Below are positions 48,001 to 57,800 of a stretch of DNA of 64,000 bases, piece by piece. The DNA lies in NCBI RefSeq assembly GCF_031877795.1, contig NC_133955.1, positions 2,170,001 to 2,234,000 on the forward strand, written 5' to 3'. Each line of letters begins with the position of its first letter. The first letter of the stretch is position 1. The position numbers and the translations under genes are program-made. The notes beneath the pieces are model-generated. The model made no database searches. It saw only the letters and a list, made by a program, of their open reading frames with translations, and was not told the origin of the DNA. This DNA comes from Strix aluco. Taxonomy: Eukaryota > Chordata > Aves > Strigiformes > Strigidae.

Positions 48001-50827
48001 CCAGCTAACCCAGCTGGGGACGCCGTGATGTCTGACAGCCGCCACCAAAGGTGGCCAGGACCGTGGGCACTGCAGATTTTGGGGTGCGGGGCAGAGCAGC
48101 AACACCCTGAGCTGCAACTCGGGATGGCAGCTGCATCCCTGCGACAGCATCACTTGGGCTCAAACACCCGCTGGGTGCCACACCAGGACACCCGGAGCTG
48201 CCCTGCGAGGTGCCAGTGATAAAGAAATGCTGGAGCTGCAGGTGCTGAAAGGGCAGAGGGTGCACGTCCTTCAGACGCTGGCTCGCCGCCCATTTCTTAC
48301 ACAACTCGCTTTTCCCGTTCTCAAGCCAAAGCAGAACCTGTGGCTGATCCACTGGCCTGGGCTGAGCCCTGGGAGACTGATCTGTGGTCTCTCCTCTTCC
48401 AAACGTGGGGTGAGCCCCCACGATGCCACGGGGAATACTGTTTTCTTGCTACAGAGCCCTGTGTTCACCCGCTGTGGGGGGCACTGCTGAAGCTTTAAGG
48501 GAGGAAATTAGAGCAAAGGCAAAAACCCCTAAATTCCCACATCACCAGCTCATGCCGCCATGTGCCATCAGCCTTGGCTTGGTGTCACACCCATAAGCTT
48601 CCCTTGCCCACAGCAGGCCAGCACGCCGGAGCAGCCCGGTGCTGCCACGTGATCACCCGCACGCAAGGAGGGAATTTGGATTGTTTACTCCCATTTTTGT
48701 ACCAAAACACAGGGAGCAGAGGCTGCTCCTTCCATCCTGGAAGCCCAGCAGCCCTGGCACTGCCACCAGGATCCAGTGCCACCCGGCATCACGCCCTCCT
48801 CCAGCTGTGTCCCCCCAAAGCTGGCTCATCCCGGTCGCCCTCCTGCTGCTACACACACCAAGAGCAGGCACCCCCCTGCCCTCGGACTGCTACGGGGCAG
48901 AAATAGGGTTTTCTGTGATAATTAGAGGAATTACTTAGATAAATGCAGCAGCACGAGGAGAGCACGAGAGGTTTAAACACTGAGTTGATCCCAACAGTTA
49001 GCTGATGTTTTGGCATCAAGCACCGAGTATTTCAGCCACCTCCCACTGGGAGAGAAGAGCTTTCAGCAGGACGGACGGCACCTGCACCCGCTCGCAGGAC
49101 ATTGCACAAAGCGGGGCCCAGCACGCACGGCTGGGGACAAACAAGAGGACAGCTGGGGTCTGCCTGCATTCATCTAAAGATGAATATGAGAAAAATAGGA
49201 GTATAAATTAATTATTTCTCAGTGCCTTCTCTGCTGGAGGCCTGTGGTGGAGGATTCTGAAGCGAGTGTGACAAGCACCACCCCCAACGTGCTGGCGCTG
49301 CTCAGAGGCCAGGGCAGTGTCACTGATGTGATGCCCCAATTTTTGGCGCGTTCCTGCAAGGACCGGCAGCTTCCCCACGAGCAAACTCTGCAAACTCACA
49401 GAGGGTTTTGCTCCTGCTAGGCACGAGGGGGGCGGCTGGGTCTGCGCCCCTGGGGGCGTCACTTACCGTCACTGTGGCCGAATATGTGAATTTGACTGAC
49501 GGGGTGTCAAAGCAGGGGAAGAAGGACCTGTTGAGGACGGCCTGGCCTTGCGTGTACATGTAGGGCTTCTGCTTCCCCGCCGTCTGCTCGGGAGCGAGCC
49601 AGCACACCTGGGGGGAGGGAGGGAGGGGAGGGACCCCCAGGTGAGGGGTGTCGCTGGGGTGAGGGGTGACCCTACCTCCTCGCCCATGGGTGCTCTGTGC
49701 TGACAGAGCTGGCAAGTGGCCTCTCCCCTGGGCCCTCTGCCTGCCCTGGGCCTGGTGACCCCTCGGCTCCCCTCATCCCCCCGGCTCCCCCGTTCCCCCT
49801 GGCTCCTCCATCTCCCCAGGCCATTCTCCTCAGCTCTCCCCATCCCCTCAGCTCCCCCTGTCCCCTCAGCTTCCCCATTCCCTCCGGCTCTTCCCGTCCC
49901 CTCAGCTCCACACTTCTTCTCGGCTCCCCCATTCCCCCCATCCCCCTCAGCTCCCCCTGTCCCCTCAGCTCCCCCCATCCCCCTCAGCTCCCCCCCATCC
50001 CCCTCAGCTCCCCCCCATCCCCCTCAGCTCCACACTTCTCCTCAGCTCCCCCATTCCCCCTCAGCTGCCCCCGTCCCCCTCAGCTCCACACTTCTCCTCA
50101 GCGACCCCGTCCCCCTCAGCTCCCCCCCATCCCCCTCAGCTCCACACTTCTCCTCAGCTCCCCCATTCCCCCTCAGCTCCCCCCGTCCCCCTCAGCTCCA
50201 CACTTCTCCTCAGCGACCCCGTCCCCCTCAGCTCCCCCCCATCCCCCTCAGCTCCACACTTCTCCTCAGCTCCCCCATTCCCCCTCAGCTCCCCCCGTCC
50301 CCCTCAGCTCCACACTTCTCCTCAGCGACCCCGTCCCCCTCAGCTCCCCCCCATCCCCCTCAGCTCCCCCCGTCCCCCTCAGCTCCCCCCCATCCCCTCA
50401 GCTCCCCCCCCATCCCCCTCAGCTCCCCCCGTCCCCCTCAGCTCACCCCGGGCCCCTCGCCCGCCTCATAGTCGATCTCGAGGGTGAGGAGCTGCCCGGC
50501 GCGCGGGGCCCGGGGCAGGGCGATGCGCAGGGCGCTGCCGTAGCTGGCGAAGGGGCGGCTCTCCACGGACAGCGGCTGCGGGGCGGGGCCCGCGGGGTCC
50601 CCGGGGGGCGGCAGGAGCGCGGCGCGGCGCACGGCCAGGCTGGGGTGGGCGTCCAGGAGCAGCGGCCCCGCCCCGTCGCGCGCGCAGCGCAGCTCGAGCC
50701 GCGCGGTCCCGCGCAGCCGCCCCGCGCCCGCCGCCGCGAAGGCCACGCGCAGCCGCAGGTGCAGGTGCCGCAGCGACCACGCGCCCGCGCTGCCGGCGGA
50801 GGCCGCGTCCGCGCGCCAGGCGGCCAT
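41894..50827 (-). CDS. RNPEP: RNPEP, aminopeptidase B (M1 zinc metallopeptidase), 11 coding exons
   Basis: Exons in gene order: 50447-50827, 49467-49607, 47799-47947, 47110-47226, 46763-46998, 45468-45581, 45086-45198, 44768-44876, 43913-44137, 43243-43385, 41894-42058. They total 1893 nt (630 codons plus stop; human has 650). All junctions are GT-AG and phases agree. The M1 family core is intact: GGMEN exopeptidase motif at residues 276-280, HEISH at 303-307, third zinc ligand Glu326 (HExxH-18-E), and the transition-state Tyr392 in PYEKG. The leukotriene-A4-hydrolase-like C-terminal helical domain follows. From the family: removes N-terminal Arg or Lys from peptides. It is RNPEP rather than the paralogue RNPEPL1, because the C-terminal half follows RNPEP ([20 protein letters not shown]) and the RNPEPL1 tail is absent. 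Start is ATG with G at -3 and +4; the N-terminus is about 20 residues shorter than human. Confidence 0.98.
42272..43141 (+). mobile_element. CR1 LINE 3' part, antisense to RNPEP in intron 10
   Basis: Starts at the CR1 reverse-transcriptase tail (ATGAGGTTCAACAAGGTCAA), continues through GAAGGACTTGGGGGT and CCAACCCAAACCAGTCTG, and ends near GGTCTATC. It belongs to a different CR1 subfamily from the three short copies. A GGAT-type microsatellite has expanded inside it at 42366-42463. Confidence 0.92.
42366..42463 (+). repeat. GGAT / GGACGGGT microsatellite inside CR1
   Basis: About ten GGAT units, then a higher-order block of GGAC-GGGT units, then GGAT again. It replaces a few bases of the CR1 consensus. 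Confidence 0.9.
43243..43385 (-). CDS. RNPEP: RNPEP exon 10
   Basis: Residues 529-576: [20 protein letters not shown] and [19 protein letters not shown]. The following intron holds the longest CR1 copy. Confidence 0.96.
43913..44137 (-). CDS. RNPEP: RNPEP exon 9
   Basis: Residues 454-529: [20 protein letters not shown] through [20 protein letters not shown]. Start of the C-terminal helical domain. Confidence 0.97.
44768..44876 (-). CDS. RNPEP: RNPEP exon 8
   Basis: Residues 418-454: [20 protein letters not shown] and [15 protein letters not shown]. End of the catalytic domain. Confidence 0.97.
45086..45198 (-). CDS. RNPEP: RNPEP exon 7
   Basis: Residues 380-417: [20 protein letters not shown] with the catalytic-site Tyr392, then [16 protein letters not shown]. 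Confidence 0.97.
45468..45581 (-). CDS. RNPEP: RNPEP exon 6
   Basis: Residues 342-380: [20 protein letters not shown] and [13 protein letters not shown]. Separated from exon 5 by an intron that contains a CR1. Confidence 0.96.
45778..46408 (-). mobile_element. RNPEP: CR1 LINE 3' part in RNPEP intron 5
   Basis: Antisense on the + strand, thus sense to RNPEP. Starts CAGAATCCCAGAATCATCTG and runs to GGCCTTCTTGGCCAAGTTAG. The first 410 bp mirror the 40110-40520 copy. Confidence 0.93.
46763..46998 (-). CDS. RNPEP: RNPEP exon 5 (catalytic exon)
   Basis: Residues 263-342. Carries [15 protein letters not shown] (HEISH codons at 46880-46866) and [15 protein letters not shown] with the third zinc ligand. 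Confidence 0.98.
47110..47226 (-). CDS. RNPEP: RNPEP exon 4
   Basis: Residues 224-263: [20 protein letters not shown] and [12 protein letters not shown]. Intron 4, which follows, is only 111 bp. Confidence 0.97.
47799..47947 (-). CDS. RNPEP: RNPEP exon 3
   Basis: Residues 175-224: [16 protein letters not shown] through [20 protein letters not shown]. Donor GTAAGT. Confidence 0.97.
49467..49607 (-). CDS. RNPEP: RNPEP exon 2
   Basis: Residues 128-174: [20 protein letters not shown] and [20 protein letters not shown], including the substrate-site TQGQA and PCFDTP motifs of the M1 family. Confidence 0.97.
49740..50445 (-). repeat. RNPEP: C/G-rich minisatellite in RNPEP intron 1, with higher-order structure
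   Basis: Built from short modules such as CCCCCATCCCCCTCAGCTC. Between about 50031 and 50365 two alternating 56-bp units (one with CAGCTCCCCCATTCC, one with CAGCGACCCCGTCC), each starting CACACTTCTCCTCAGC, form a 112-bp dimer in three tandem copies. It runs up to the exon 1 donor. Confidence 0.92.
50447..50827 (-). CDS. RNPEP: RNPEP exon 1
   Basis: Residues 1-127, extremely GC-rich. N-terminal beta domain with [32 protein letters not shown] and [10 protein letters not shown]. Donor GTGAGC lies directly against the minisatellite of intron 1. Confidence 0.95.
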
Positions 50828-50970
50828 GGCGCTGCCGGGGCGGGGCCGCGGCGGAAGGGGCGGGGCCGGGGCGGCGGAGGCGGGGCCAGGGCGACGGTGG
50901 GCGGGGCCTACGCGGAAGGGGCGGGACCGGGACGGCGGGGGCGGGGCCGGGCGGAGCCGGGACAGCGCCG
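50828..50970 (-). promoter_or_regulatory. RNPEP: RNPEP GC-box promoter
   Basis: About six GGGCGG/GGGGCGGGGC boxes (Sp/KLF sites) within 130 bp directly upstream of the ATG, and no TATA box: a housekeeping CpG-island promoter. The island continues to about 51.7 kb. Confidence 0.75.
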
Positions 50971-50999
50971 CGGGGTGGGGGGGCGATCCACGGTGGGAG

Positions 51000-51400
51000 G
51001 GGTCTGGGGGATCTGTCGGGGGGACCCCTGGGGATGGGGAGGGGAGCCGGGGGGGGAATCCACGGGTCGATCCATGGGGGGCACCCGTGGGGCGGGGGGG
51101 TCCATGGGGGGTGGGAGAGGGGCTGGTGGGAGGGTCCGTGTCGGGATCCATGGGGGGGTCCGGGGGGGTCCATGGGGGCGGTCGGGGAGGGATATAGGGA
51201 GGGGTCCATGGGGGATCCATGGGGGGAATCCATGGGTCAGGGGGGCCACGGGGGGTCCGAGAGGGGCCGGTGGGAGGGTCCGTGTCGGGATCCACGGGGG
51301 GGCCCGGGGGGGTCCGCGGGGGGTCCCTGGGGGATCCATGGGGGAATTTCACGGCTCGGGGGGGTCCGCGGGGGACCTGCGGGGGGTCCGTGGGCGATCC
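51000..51400. repeat. About 130-bp GC-rich tandem repeat upstream of RNPEP
   Basis: Two copies plus a degenerate third. Shared landmarks are GGTGGGAGGGTCCGTGTCGG and GGGGGATCCATGGGGG. Long ORFs across it on both strands are by-products of the low-complexity sequence. Confidence 0.8.
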
Positions 51401-51419
51401 CTCACTCAGGCTTCGCCGC

Positions 51420-51664
51420 CGGTTCCAGGCGCCGCGTCCCGGCAGCCGAGCGGCACCGGGGGCGGCGGGGGCCGGGCGGGGCCGCCCCGGAGGGACCGAG
51501 CGGGGCAGGGGCGGCCGGGCCGGAGGGCCGGGGGCGGGCACGGGCCTGCGCGACTCCTCCCCCGGCCCGGCCCGGCCCGGCGCGGGGTCCCTCGGCCGCT
51601 CCGCCAGTCTGCGAGCGGCGGCGGCACCGGGCGCTGCCCGCGGCGGGACGGGGCGCAGCCAGCG
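51420..51664 (+). other. CpG-rich block with splice-donor-like end; possible divergent first exon
   Basis: Dense CpG, no minisatellite structure, ending AGCG/GTGAGT at 51664/51665. It could be a noncoding first exon of a + strand transcript divergent from RNPEP. No downstream coding exon was identified, so this is only a candidate. Confidence 0.25.
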
Positions 51665-51689
51665 GTGAGTGCCCCGCGGGGGCACCGGG

Positions 51690-52095
51690 GAGCGGGCCTG
51701 TGGGGGACATCGCGGTGGGGACCGGGGCTGATGGGGGGACATCCCGGTGGCGACCGGGGGGACACCCCGCGGGGACCGGGCGTGAGGCACAAGGGGACCC
51801 CCCCCCCGCCGCCCGGCGAAGACCGGCAGTGATGGCGGACACCCCGACAGCGATCGGCGGTGACATGGGGGACACTCCGGTGGAGCCGGGGTGATGGGGG
51901 ACATCCTGTGGGGACCGGTGGTGACAGAGGGGACATCCTGGTGGGGACCGGCAGTGATGGGGGACGCCCCGTAGGGACCGGGGAGGCACGGGGGGCACCC
52001 TGCTAGGGATGGCGGATGATGGGGGACACCCCGGTGGGGACCGAGGTGAGGGGGTCATGCTGCGGGGACCAGCGGTGACATGGCGGACAGGTTGG
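51690..52095. repeat. Degenerate 30-45 bp GC-rich minisatellite
   Basis: Repeated variants of GATGGGGGACACCCCGGTGG followed by GGACCGG. Copies differ in length and sequence. Confidence 0.75.
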
Positions 52096-53911
52096 TGGGG
52101 ACGGGGGGTGACAGGCAGTGTCTGGGGGGGCTGGCACCGCCTGGCACTTGGGGCAGCCCCCTCATGTCCCCTCCCCTGTGCTCCCCGGTGTCCCCACCTC
52201 TCCACGGGGACCAGTGGGAGCCGCAGCGTTGGTGGTCCCAGGAGCAGTGTGGCCAGGCTGGCAAGTCCCTGTGTCCCAGTGTCCCCCGGTGTCCCCTGCC
52301 CCAAGTGGGGGTCCCCAGCCACAGCAGAGGGGGGCTGCGGGAAGCCACCACGGTGCTGGAGGCACGCTGCTGCCTGCTCCTGCCTTGTGTCCCCAGACCA
52401 GCCCCGGGGGGGGGGGACAGCAGTGCCCACAAAGGGTGACAGGGGGAAACTGAGGCACGGGGGCTGCTGAAATGGGGGACGCTTCTCCAGAGAGCGGCCC
52501 TGGAGTGGGAAGACGCGTGTTATGCTGTCTCACATCTCCTCTCCGCAGGCAGAGCAGGTCGGTGCCAGCAGCTCGTGGTGTCTGCCCTCATTTTGGGCAT
52601 GGGAAGGTGCTGCAGGGCTACAGGCACCTATGGGTACTCCCTGGATGGGTGCCCAGGGGCATGCGGCCCCGTGTCACCATGGGGCAGCAGGGAGGGCAGT
52701 GGGGACTTCGTCTTTTTTTAAAATGTTGGTTTCACCAATAGCAAAGGGGCCGGGAGCCTGATGGCTTCTCCCTGCTGGGTGCTTGGCCACTCTGGGGATA
52801 CTTGGCCACCCCAGGGACGCTCGGCCACCCCACCCAAGGGCTCACTGGCCAGGGTGGCCGGGCATCCCTGTGGTGGCAGAGCATCCCCAGGCCCCCCGCG
52901 GGATGGCTCCTGTGGGGCTGGCAGCGTCACAGCCAGGTTTCGCGATGGCACAGGGGGAAAGCAGAGGTGACTCTGGCACGGGCCGTGTCCCCCACTACCC
53001 CACAGGAGGGAAGCCGTGAAGACCTGCAGCGTGTGTGTGCTGGGACTCCTGTTTTCCTGGATTTCACCTAGGAAAAAAACAACTGGGAGGAAAGCCAAGG
53101 GAGCCTGGGTGTGCCGGGCTGCCGGTCCCACAGCCGTCCCCGCCGGATGCCCTGGCCAGCCACAAGCGGGCAAGTGCGTGCCCCCACGCAGGCGGGGTTT
53201 GCCCATGGTTGCTGGGGTGCTGCCTGCGCTCCCCAGGGCTTTGCAGTAGCTGCTCGTGCTGTCATCCCAGGTGCTGGAGAGTGTCCGGGTGTACCCAGGG
53301 CGGGTCACGGGGATGGGGGGAGCTCCCTGCAACGCCCAGCGGAGTATGTTGGTGTCTGTGTTGTTGAAAGGTGGGGTTGGACCCCCCCCAGTTTTGCAGC
53401 CGGGGAAGCTGAGTCAGGAAGTCCCAGCTGGCCTGGCCGGATCCTGGCTGAGTCATTTTGCAGACGCTGAGTAACTGCCCGTGTGGTGCTGTGGGGTGCA
53501 GGGCTGCCCGCGGCCTCTATGGGTGGGCAAGAGCTGCCTGCTTTGCCTGCTCTGCCTGCACATAACCCGGGCAGCTCCCCTCATCCAGCTCACAGCCTGT
53601 GCCCACCTCGGTGCCCTCCACGCCCTGCCAGCCCCGTGCCTCAGTGTACCCCCAATGTTTTCCCGGGACTGAATGGGACAAAAGGCTCCTGGAACACGGA
53701 CATGGGCTGGATCTGGCCCTGTCACATGTCCCCGGCACAGGGGACCTGTTCCCAAGGGGCCAGGGTGGGTCTGAACGGGGGGAGACAGGGTGGGATGGGT
53801 GAGCTCTGGTGGTGGTTGGGAGGGGAATGATGTCCCCAGGGCAGGATTTGGCCACCTCCTTCTGCTAAGGGGGTCTCCAGGCTGAGTCTTAGTGTGTAGG
53901 GACACGGAGAG

Positions 53912-53968
53912 GGCTGGGGATGGGATGGGATGGGGTGGGGTGGGATGGGATATGGAGGACGATGGGGA
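53912..53968. repeat. GGGAT/GGGGT pentamer repeat
   Basis: Run of GGGAT, GGGGT and GATGGG units. Confidence 0.75.
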
Positions 53969-54096
53969 TGGGGATAGACACAGGGACAGAGACAAAGATG
54001 GCCAGAGGCATGGGGGTGAGGAATGGGGCTGGCAGGGGCTGGAGCAGGGCTCGGGGTGCAAGTGGGGATGCTGCGGGCTGATCCGGCTGGCGCGGG

Positions 54097-54106
54097 TTAT
54101 AAATAA
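54097..54106 (+). promoter_or_regulatory. TATA-box / MEF2-like element
   Basis: TTATAAATAA, flanked as GGTTATAAATAACC at 54095-54108, stands alone in very GC-rich sequence. It fits both the TATA consensus (TATAAATA) and the MEF2 consensus (YTAWWWWTAR). An ATG in good Kozak context (GCCATGG) lies about 70 bp downstream at 54171, opening 67 codons I do not recognise. A muscle-type core promoter is possible, but no gene body was identified. Confidence 0.35.
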
Positions 54107-54140
54107 CCCACCGAGATACGAGGTTTCTTCCTGCTGCACA

Positions 54141-54167
54141 CCCCCCCCCCCCCCCCCCCCCCCCCCC
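54141..54167. repeat. Run of 27 C
   Basis: Uninterrupted homopolymer between the TATA-like element and the ATG at 54171. The exact length in an assembly is unreliable. Confidence 0.9.
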
Positions 54168-54715
54168 GCCATGGACAGGAAAAAGGTGTTTCCGGCTGCG
54201 GACGGGAGCGGAGCCCCGGCCCCGGGGGGGAGGACACGGTGCCTGGGTCACAGGCAGATGGGGGGGGGAGGTGACCCCCCTGAGCTGGTGCTCGGGGTGC
54301 AGCCACTGAGCCTGGGGCTGGCTGGACCCCTGACCCCGCGGGGCCACTGCAGGCCCCAGCACCCCCCAGGCTGAGCCACCAACCTCTGCTGGGCCTGGCT
54401 GGAGCTGTCGTGGGGACAGGACGTGGTGCCACCGGGCTCGGGCACCCTGTCCTCTAGAGCCCCAGTGCCACCGGGCTTGGCACCCAACAGGTGAGGACCT
54501 GGGGCCACGTTGCTCCTCCCTGGCTGGACCAGGATCTGTGCGGAGCTGGGAGAGCTGCAGTCGGTGCTGTGGGGAGGGGGGTGCCTGGCCGTGCCCGTGG
54601 CCCTCGCAGAGTCACTTTTGCTCACTGATCCGGTGAGACGTGCCCTCACCTGCACTCGCTCACTGGGGAGCTCTGACAAGCTCCAGCACCAGCAAAGTGA
54701 CAGGGGGGCATCAAT

Positions 54716-54862
54716 CTGGGATGGGGATGCCTGCTGGGATGAGGACACCAGCATGGGATCAGGACATCAGCCTGGGATGGGAATGCCAGTATGGGACGGG
54801 GACACCAACATAGGATGGGGACATCAGCTTGGGATGGGAACACCAGTATAGGATGGGAGTCC
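54716..54862. repeat. About 27-bp minisatellite
   Basis: Five to six imperfect units on the pattern TGGGATGGGGACACCAGCAT. Confidence 0.8.
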
Positions 54863-57800
54863 TCAGCTCCAGTCCCACCGCCATGGTGACCCCCCTCCAC
54901 CATGCTGCTGGCAGATGGTGACAGTCCCTGGTCACCTGGCTGGGATGTCCATTGGGTGGCAGCAGGGGACAGCACCCTCTGTGCTCCCACAGCCCTGCCT
55001 GCCATCCTGTGTGTCCCCAGGGAAACCCCAGCTCATGTCACCAGCCTGTCCCCACTGGGCAGGGTCAGTCCCCAAGCCCTAACCAAGCCCAGAGGAGTGC
55101 CAGCCCCCAGAAACATACTCTGGGGATCTGGGACCTGCTGGGACAGTCAGTGGCCATAGGAGGTGATGAGACCGATGTCAGTTCATGGGGAAACTGAGGC
55201 ACAGGCTGCAGATGGGTGGCAAATTGCCAACACTTGTGGGTCCTCTTCAAGTGCTTCCAGATGACGGATTGGCCACCAATCTGTCCCAGCTGGCTCCGAT
55301 GGCTTCTCTGGTGACCTCTAACGAGCTCTGTGCTGGCCACGCTGCGGGGTCTGGGCAGTGTCATGGGCATTGGGCACTGCCACCAGGTTAACTGCCTGGA
55401 TTAGGGGATGCTCACGGGGAGAGGGGCTGGAGGAGCCCCTGGCAGTCAGCACCCACTGATACCATCATGGGAAGTGACAATAATTGGAGAAAGCAGGATT
55501 TTTGTTAACTGGAGGAGAGGTCCTGGCTGAGTGGCATGAGGGGGAGTTTGGAACTTTGCTGCTTCCCAGGGGGTCGGGGGGGATGTGGGGGGCAGGAGCT
55601 GGGGTGAAGCTGCCTCTGGCTGTGGGACTTGGTCCCCCCAGTGCTGCTCCAAGCTTGTCTGGTCAATGCCCCATCCTAGCACAGCCCCCAAACTACCTGT
55701 AATACTATCGCTGTCCCCCAGGACCGTATTGGGGGGCTCTGGGTCACCTGAATTCTGCGTGGGCTTCCCGTGAGCACCTGCAGTGGCTGCACGTTGCTTC
55801 ATCGCAGGGTCACATCCTGCAAACCCCTGTCCCTGAAAGGCTCAGCTGAATGTCCTGGTGCCACCCTAGTTCCTGCCCTGCTTCCACCTGCATTCCATGT
55901 GTCCCCATGTAAATGTGGGAGCGTCACCCCCCGGCACCCACCGGTGCTTTAACCCGCCGTGATTTATGTTGCGGCTCCCGCGGTTGGGGCTGGACTCAGC
56001 CAAGCCCCTGCTGCAGGAGCTGCCTTTCACGCCAGCTGTGCACCGGAGCAGGATTCGGCCATGGAGGGGATGAAGCCAGGAGCCCGGGTGCTGCCCTGCA
56101 GGCACCAGGGGCTGGGGTACCCCAAGGCATCGCACGAGGAGGGGACAGGTGGGGACAAGCCACCCAACCAGCTGGGGCAGTGGCACTGGTGACCTGGCAT
56201 CCTCTCACCGCTGGGATGCGGGAATTGGGCTCTGAAGGTCTTGACTCTGCTGTGGGGAGGGGGTTTGGGGTGGGAGCCAGTGCTTGAGTTAATGCCTCCC
56301 AGTATTTGCCTGGGTTCCCTGGGTTCTCTCGCTCCCTTGGAGGAGCAGAGGTGGGAGCTGGAGGAACCGGGTTTGTGCTCGTCCCCCATCCTCATCCCAC
56401 CGGACACGACCACGGGGCTTGTGCGGATGCGGCCAAGCAGCGTCACCTCCGGCAGCGGAAACTCCCCCTGCTCAGGGCCGGGCGATAAATCACGGCTTCT
56501 CCTCCACCCCTTCCCCCTCTCCTCCCCTGCCCCTCGCCCCGCTGGGCTCTGTGCCCTCCCTCGCTGCTGGCCCCTCGGCTCCCCGCCGGGGCGTACAGGG
56601 CAGGGGATACGCACTGCAGGGTGGGCGAGGGGGAAGGCAGGAGAGCTGCCATCCTCACACGGGCTGCTCACTGCGGGCAGGTGGGTGTTCAAGGGATGCT
56701 CGAGGGATGCTCGGGCTCCCCTCTGGGAAAGCCAGGCATCCTCCGGGTGTGATGGACCCACGGTGGCTCCATTAGCCGCATCCCTTGGAAGCAGGAGGTT
56801 TCATTTCAGGTGTAAGAGGGTGGTGGGACAGGAGCTGCTGCCTGCTCTGGGGCTGGTACTGGGGTCGAGGGGGTCATTGCCAGCCCCTGCCCGCCTCTTC
56901 CAGCCACGTGTGTAAGTGGCAGTCCTCAGCTCTTTGGGGACGGTGGCATCAGGGACACACTTAGGGTCGTTCTGATAAACCCCAGGGGACGGGGCTTCCT
57001 CCGGGCCACGTGTCACTTGAGTCTGGCAGCGGCAGGCAGCCACTCACGCTTGGACTGCAACCCCCTGCAGCCCCCCAAGTCCTGAGCAGGGAGGTATTTG
57101 CCAGCAGCCGCTGCAGATTTGCAGCTCACTGGAAAATCCACTCATCCCATTAAGGGCTCCCCATGGCTTTTGCTTTCCGTTGCAAATACCCGGTTGTCCC
57201 AAGGGAAACCCCCTTGGGGTACAATCGGGCGTGAGGGCTCTTGGTGCGAATGCGGCTGGGAAGAGTCCTGGCTGCGAGAGAAGTGGATTTATTTATTATA
57301 CGAGGGATTATCGGGCTGAGGGGAGATTTGTCCCACTTGCCCAGGTAAGACCAGCCAGGGAAGTTTTGCTCGTGGTGGGTATAGTCCGTAGCAGGGGTGA
57401 CTGGGGGGTTCAGTTGGGAGTTGGAGCCATGAGTTGACTTTCCCTCACCTGGTTCATCGCCCAAAGCAGATTCAGCATCTAAAAATGTCCCGGCTGCAGC
57501 TCATCTGCTTTGTGGGGAGGGACACAGTGATGGCACATCCCCACCTCAGGCTCTCAGGGTTAAAGCTCCCGCTTTGGACCATGTTACGCCCAGCCCTTTG
57601 CTGCGTTCCCTGCGTTACCCACCTCACGCTCCCCGCAGCGGTTTTTAAATCCTTAAAGTCCTTAAATCCTAAATCCTAGCTTTGGTGGAAAAAAATGACT
57701 TTTTTGTATAGCCCCAAGACCTCGCTCTGCCTGCTTGTGGGCTTGGAGAGCTGAGCGTTGGACAGGCAGTGAGGGTCTCATCAGTGAGCGCTGGGGGTGC

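Noticed and set aside
49697-51904. Very long ORFs on both strands (up to 711 codons on +, 488 on -) over 49.7-51.9 kb
   Set aside because: They run through minisatellites and the GC-rich RNPEP promoter, and encode Pro/Ser- or Gly-rich low-complexity sequence. Only the RNPEP exon 1 part of the minus-strand frame is real.
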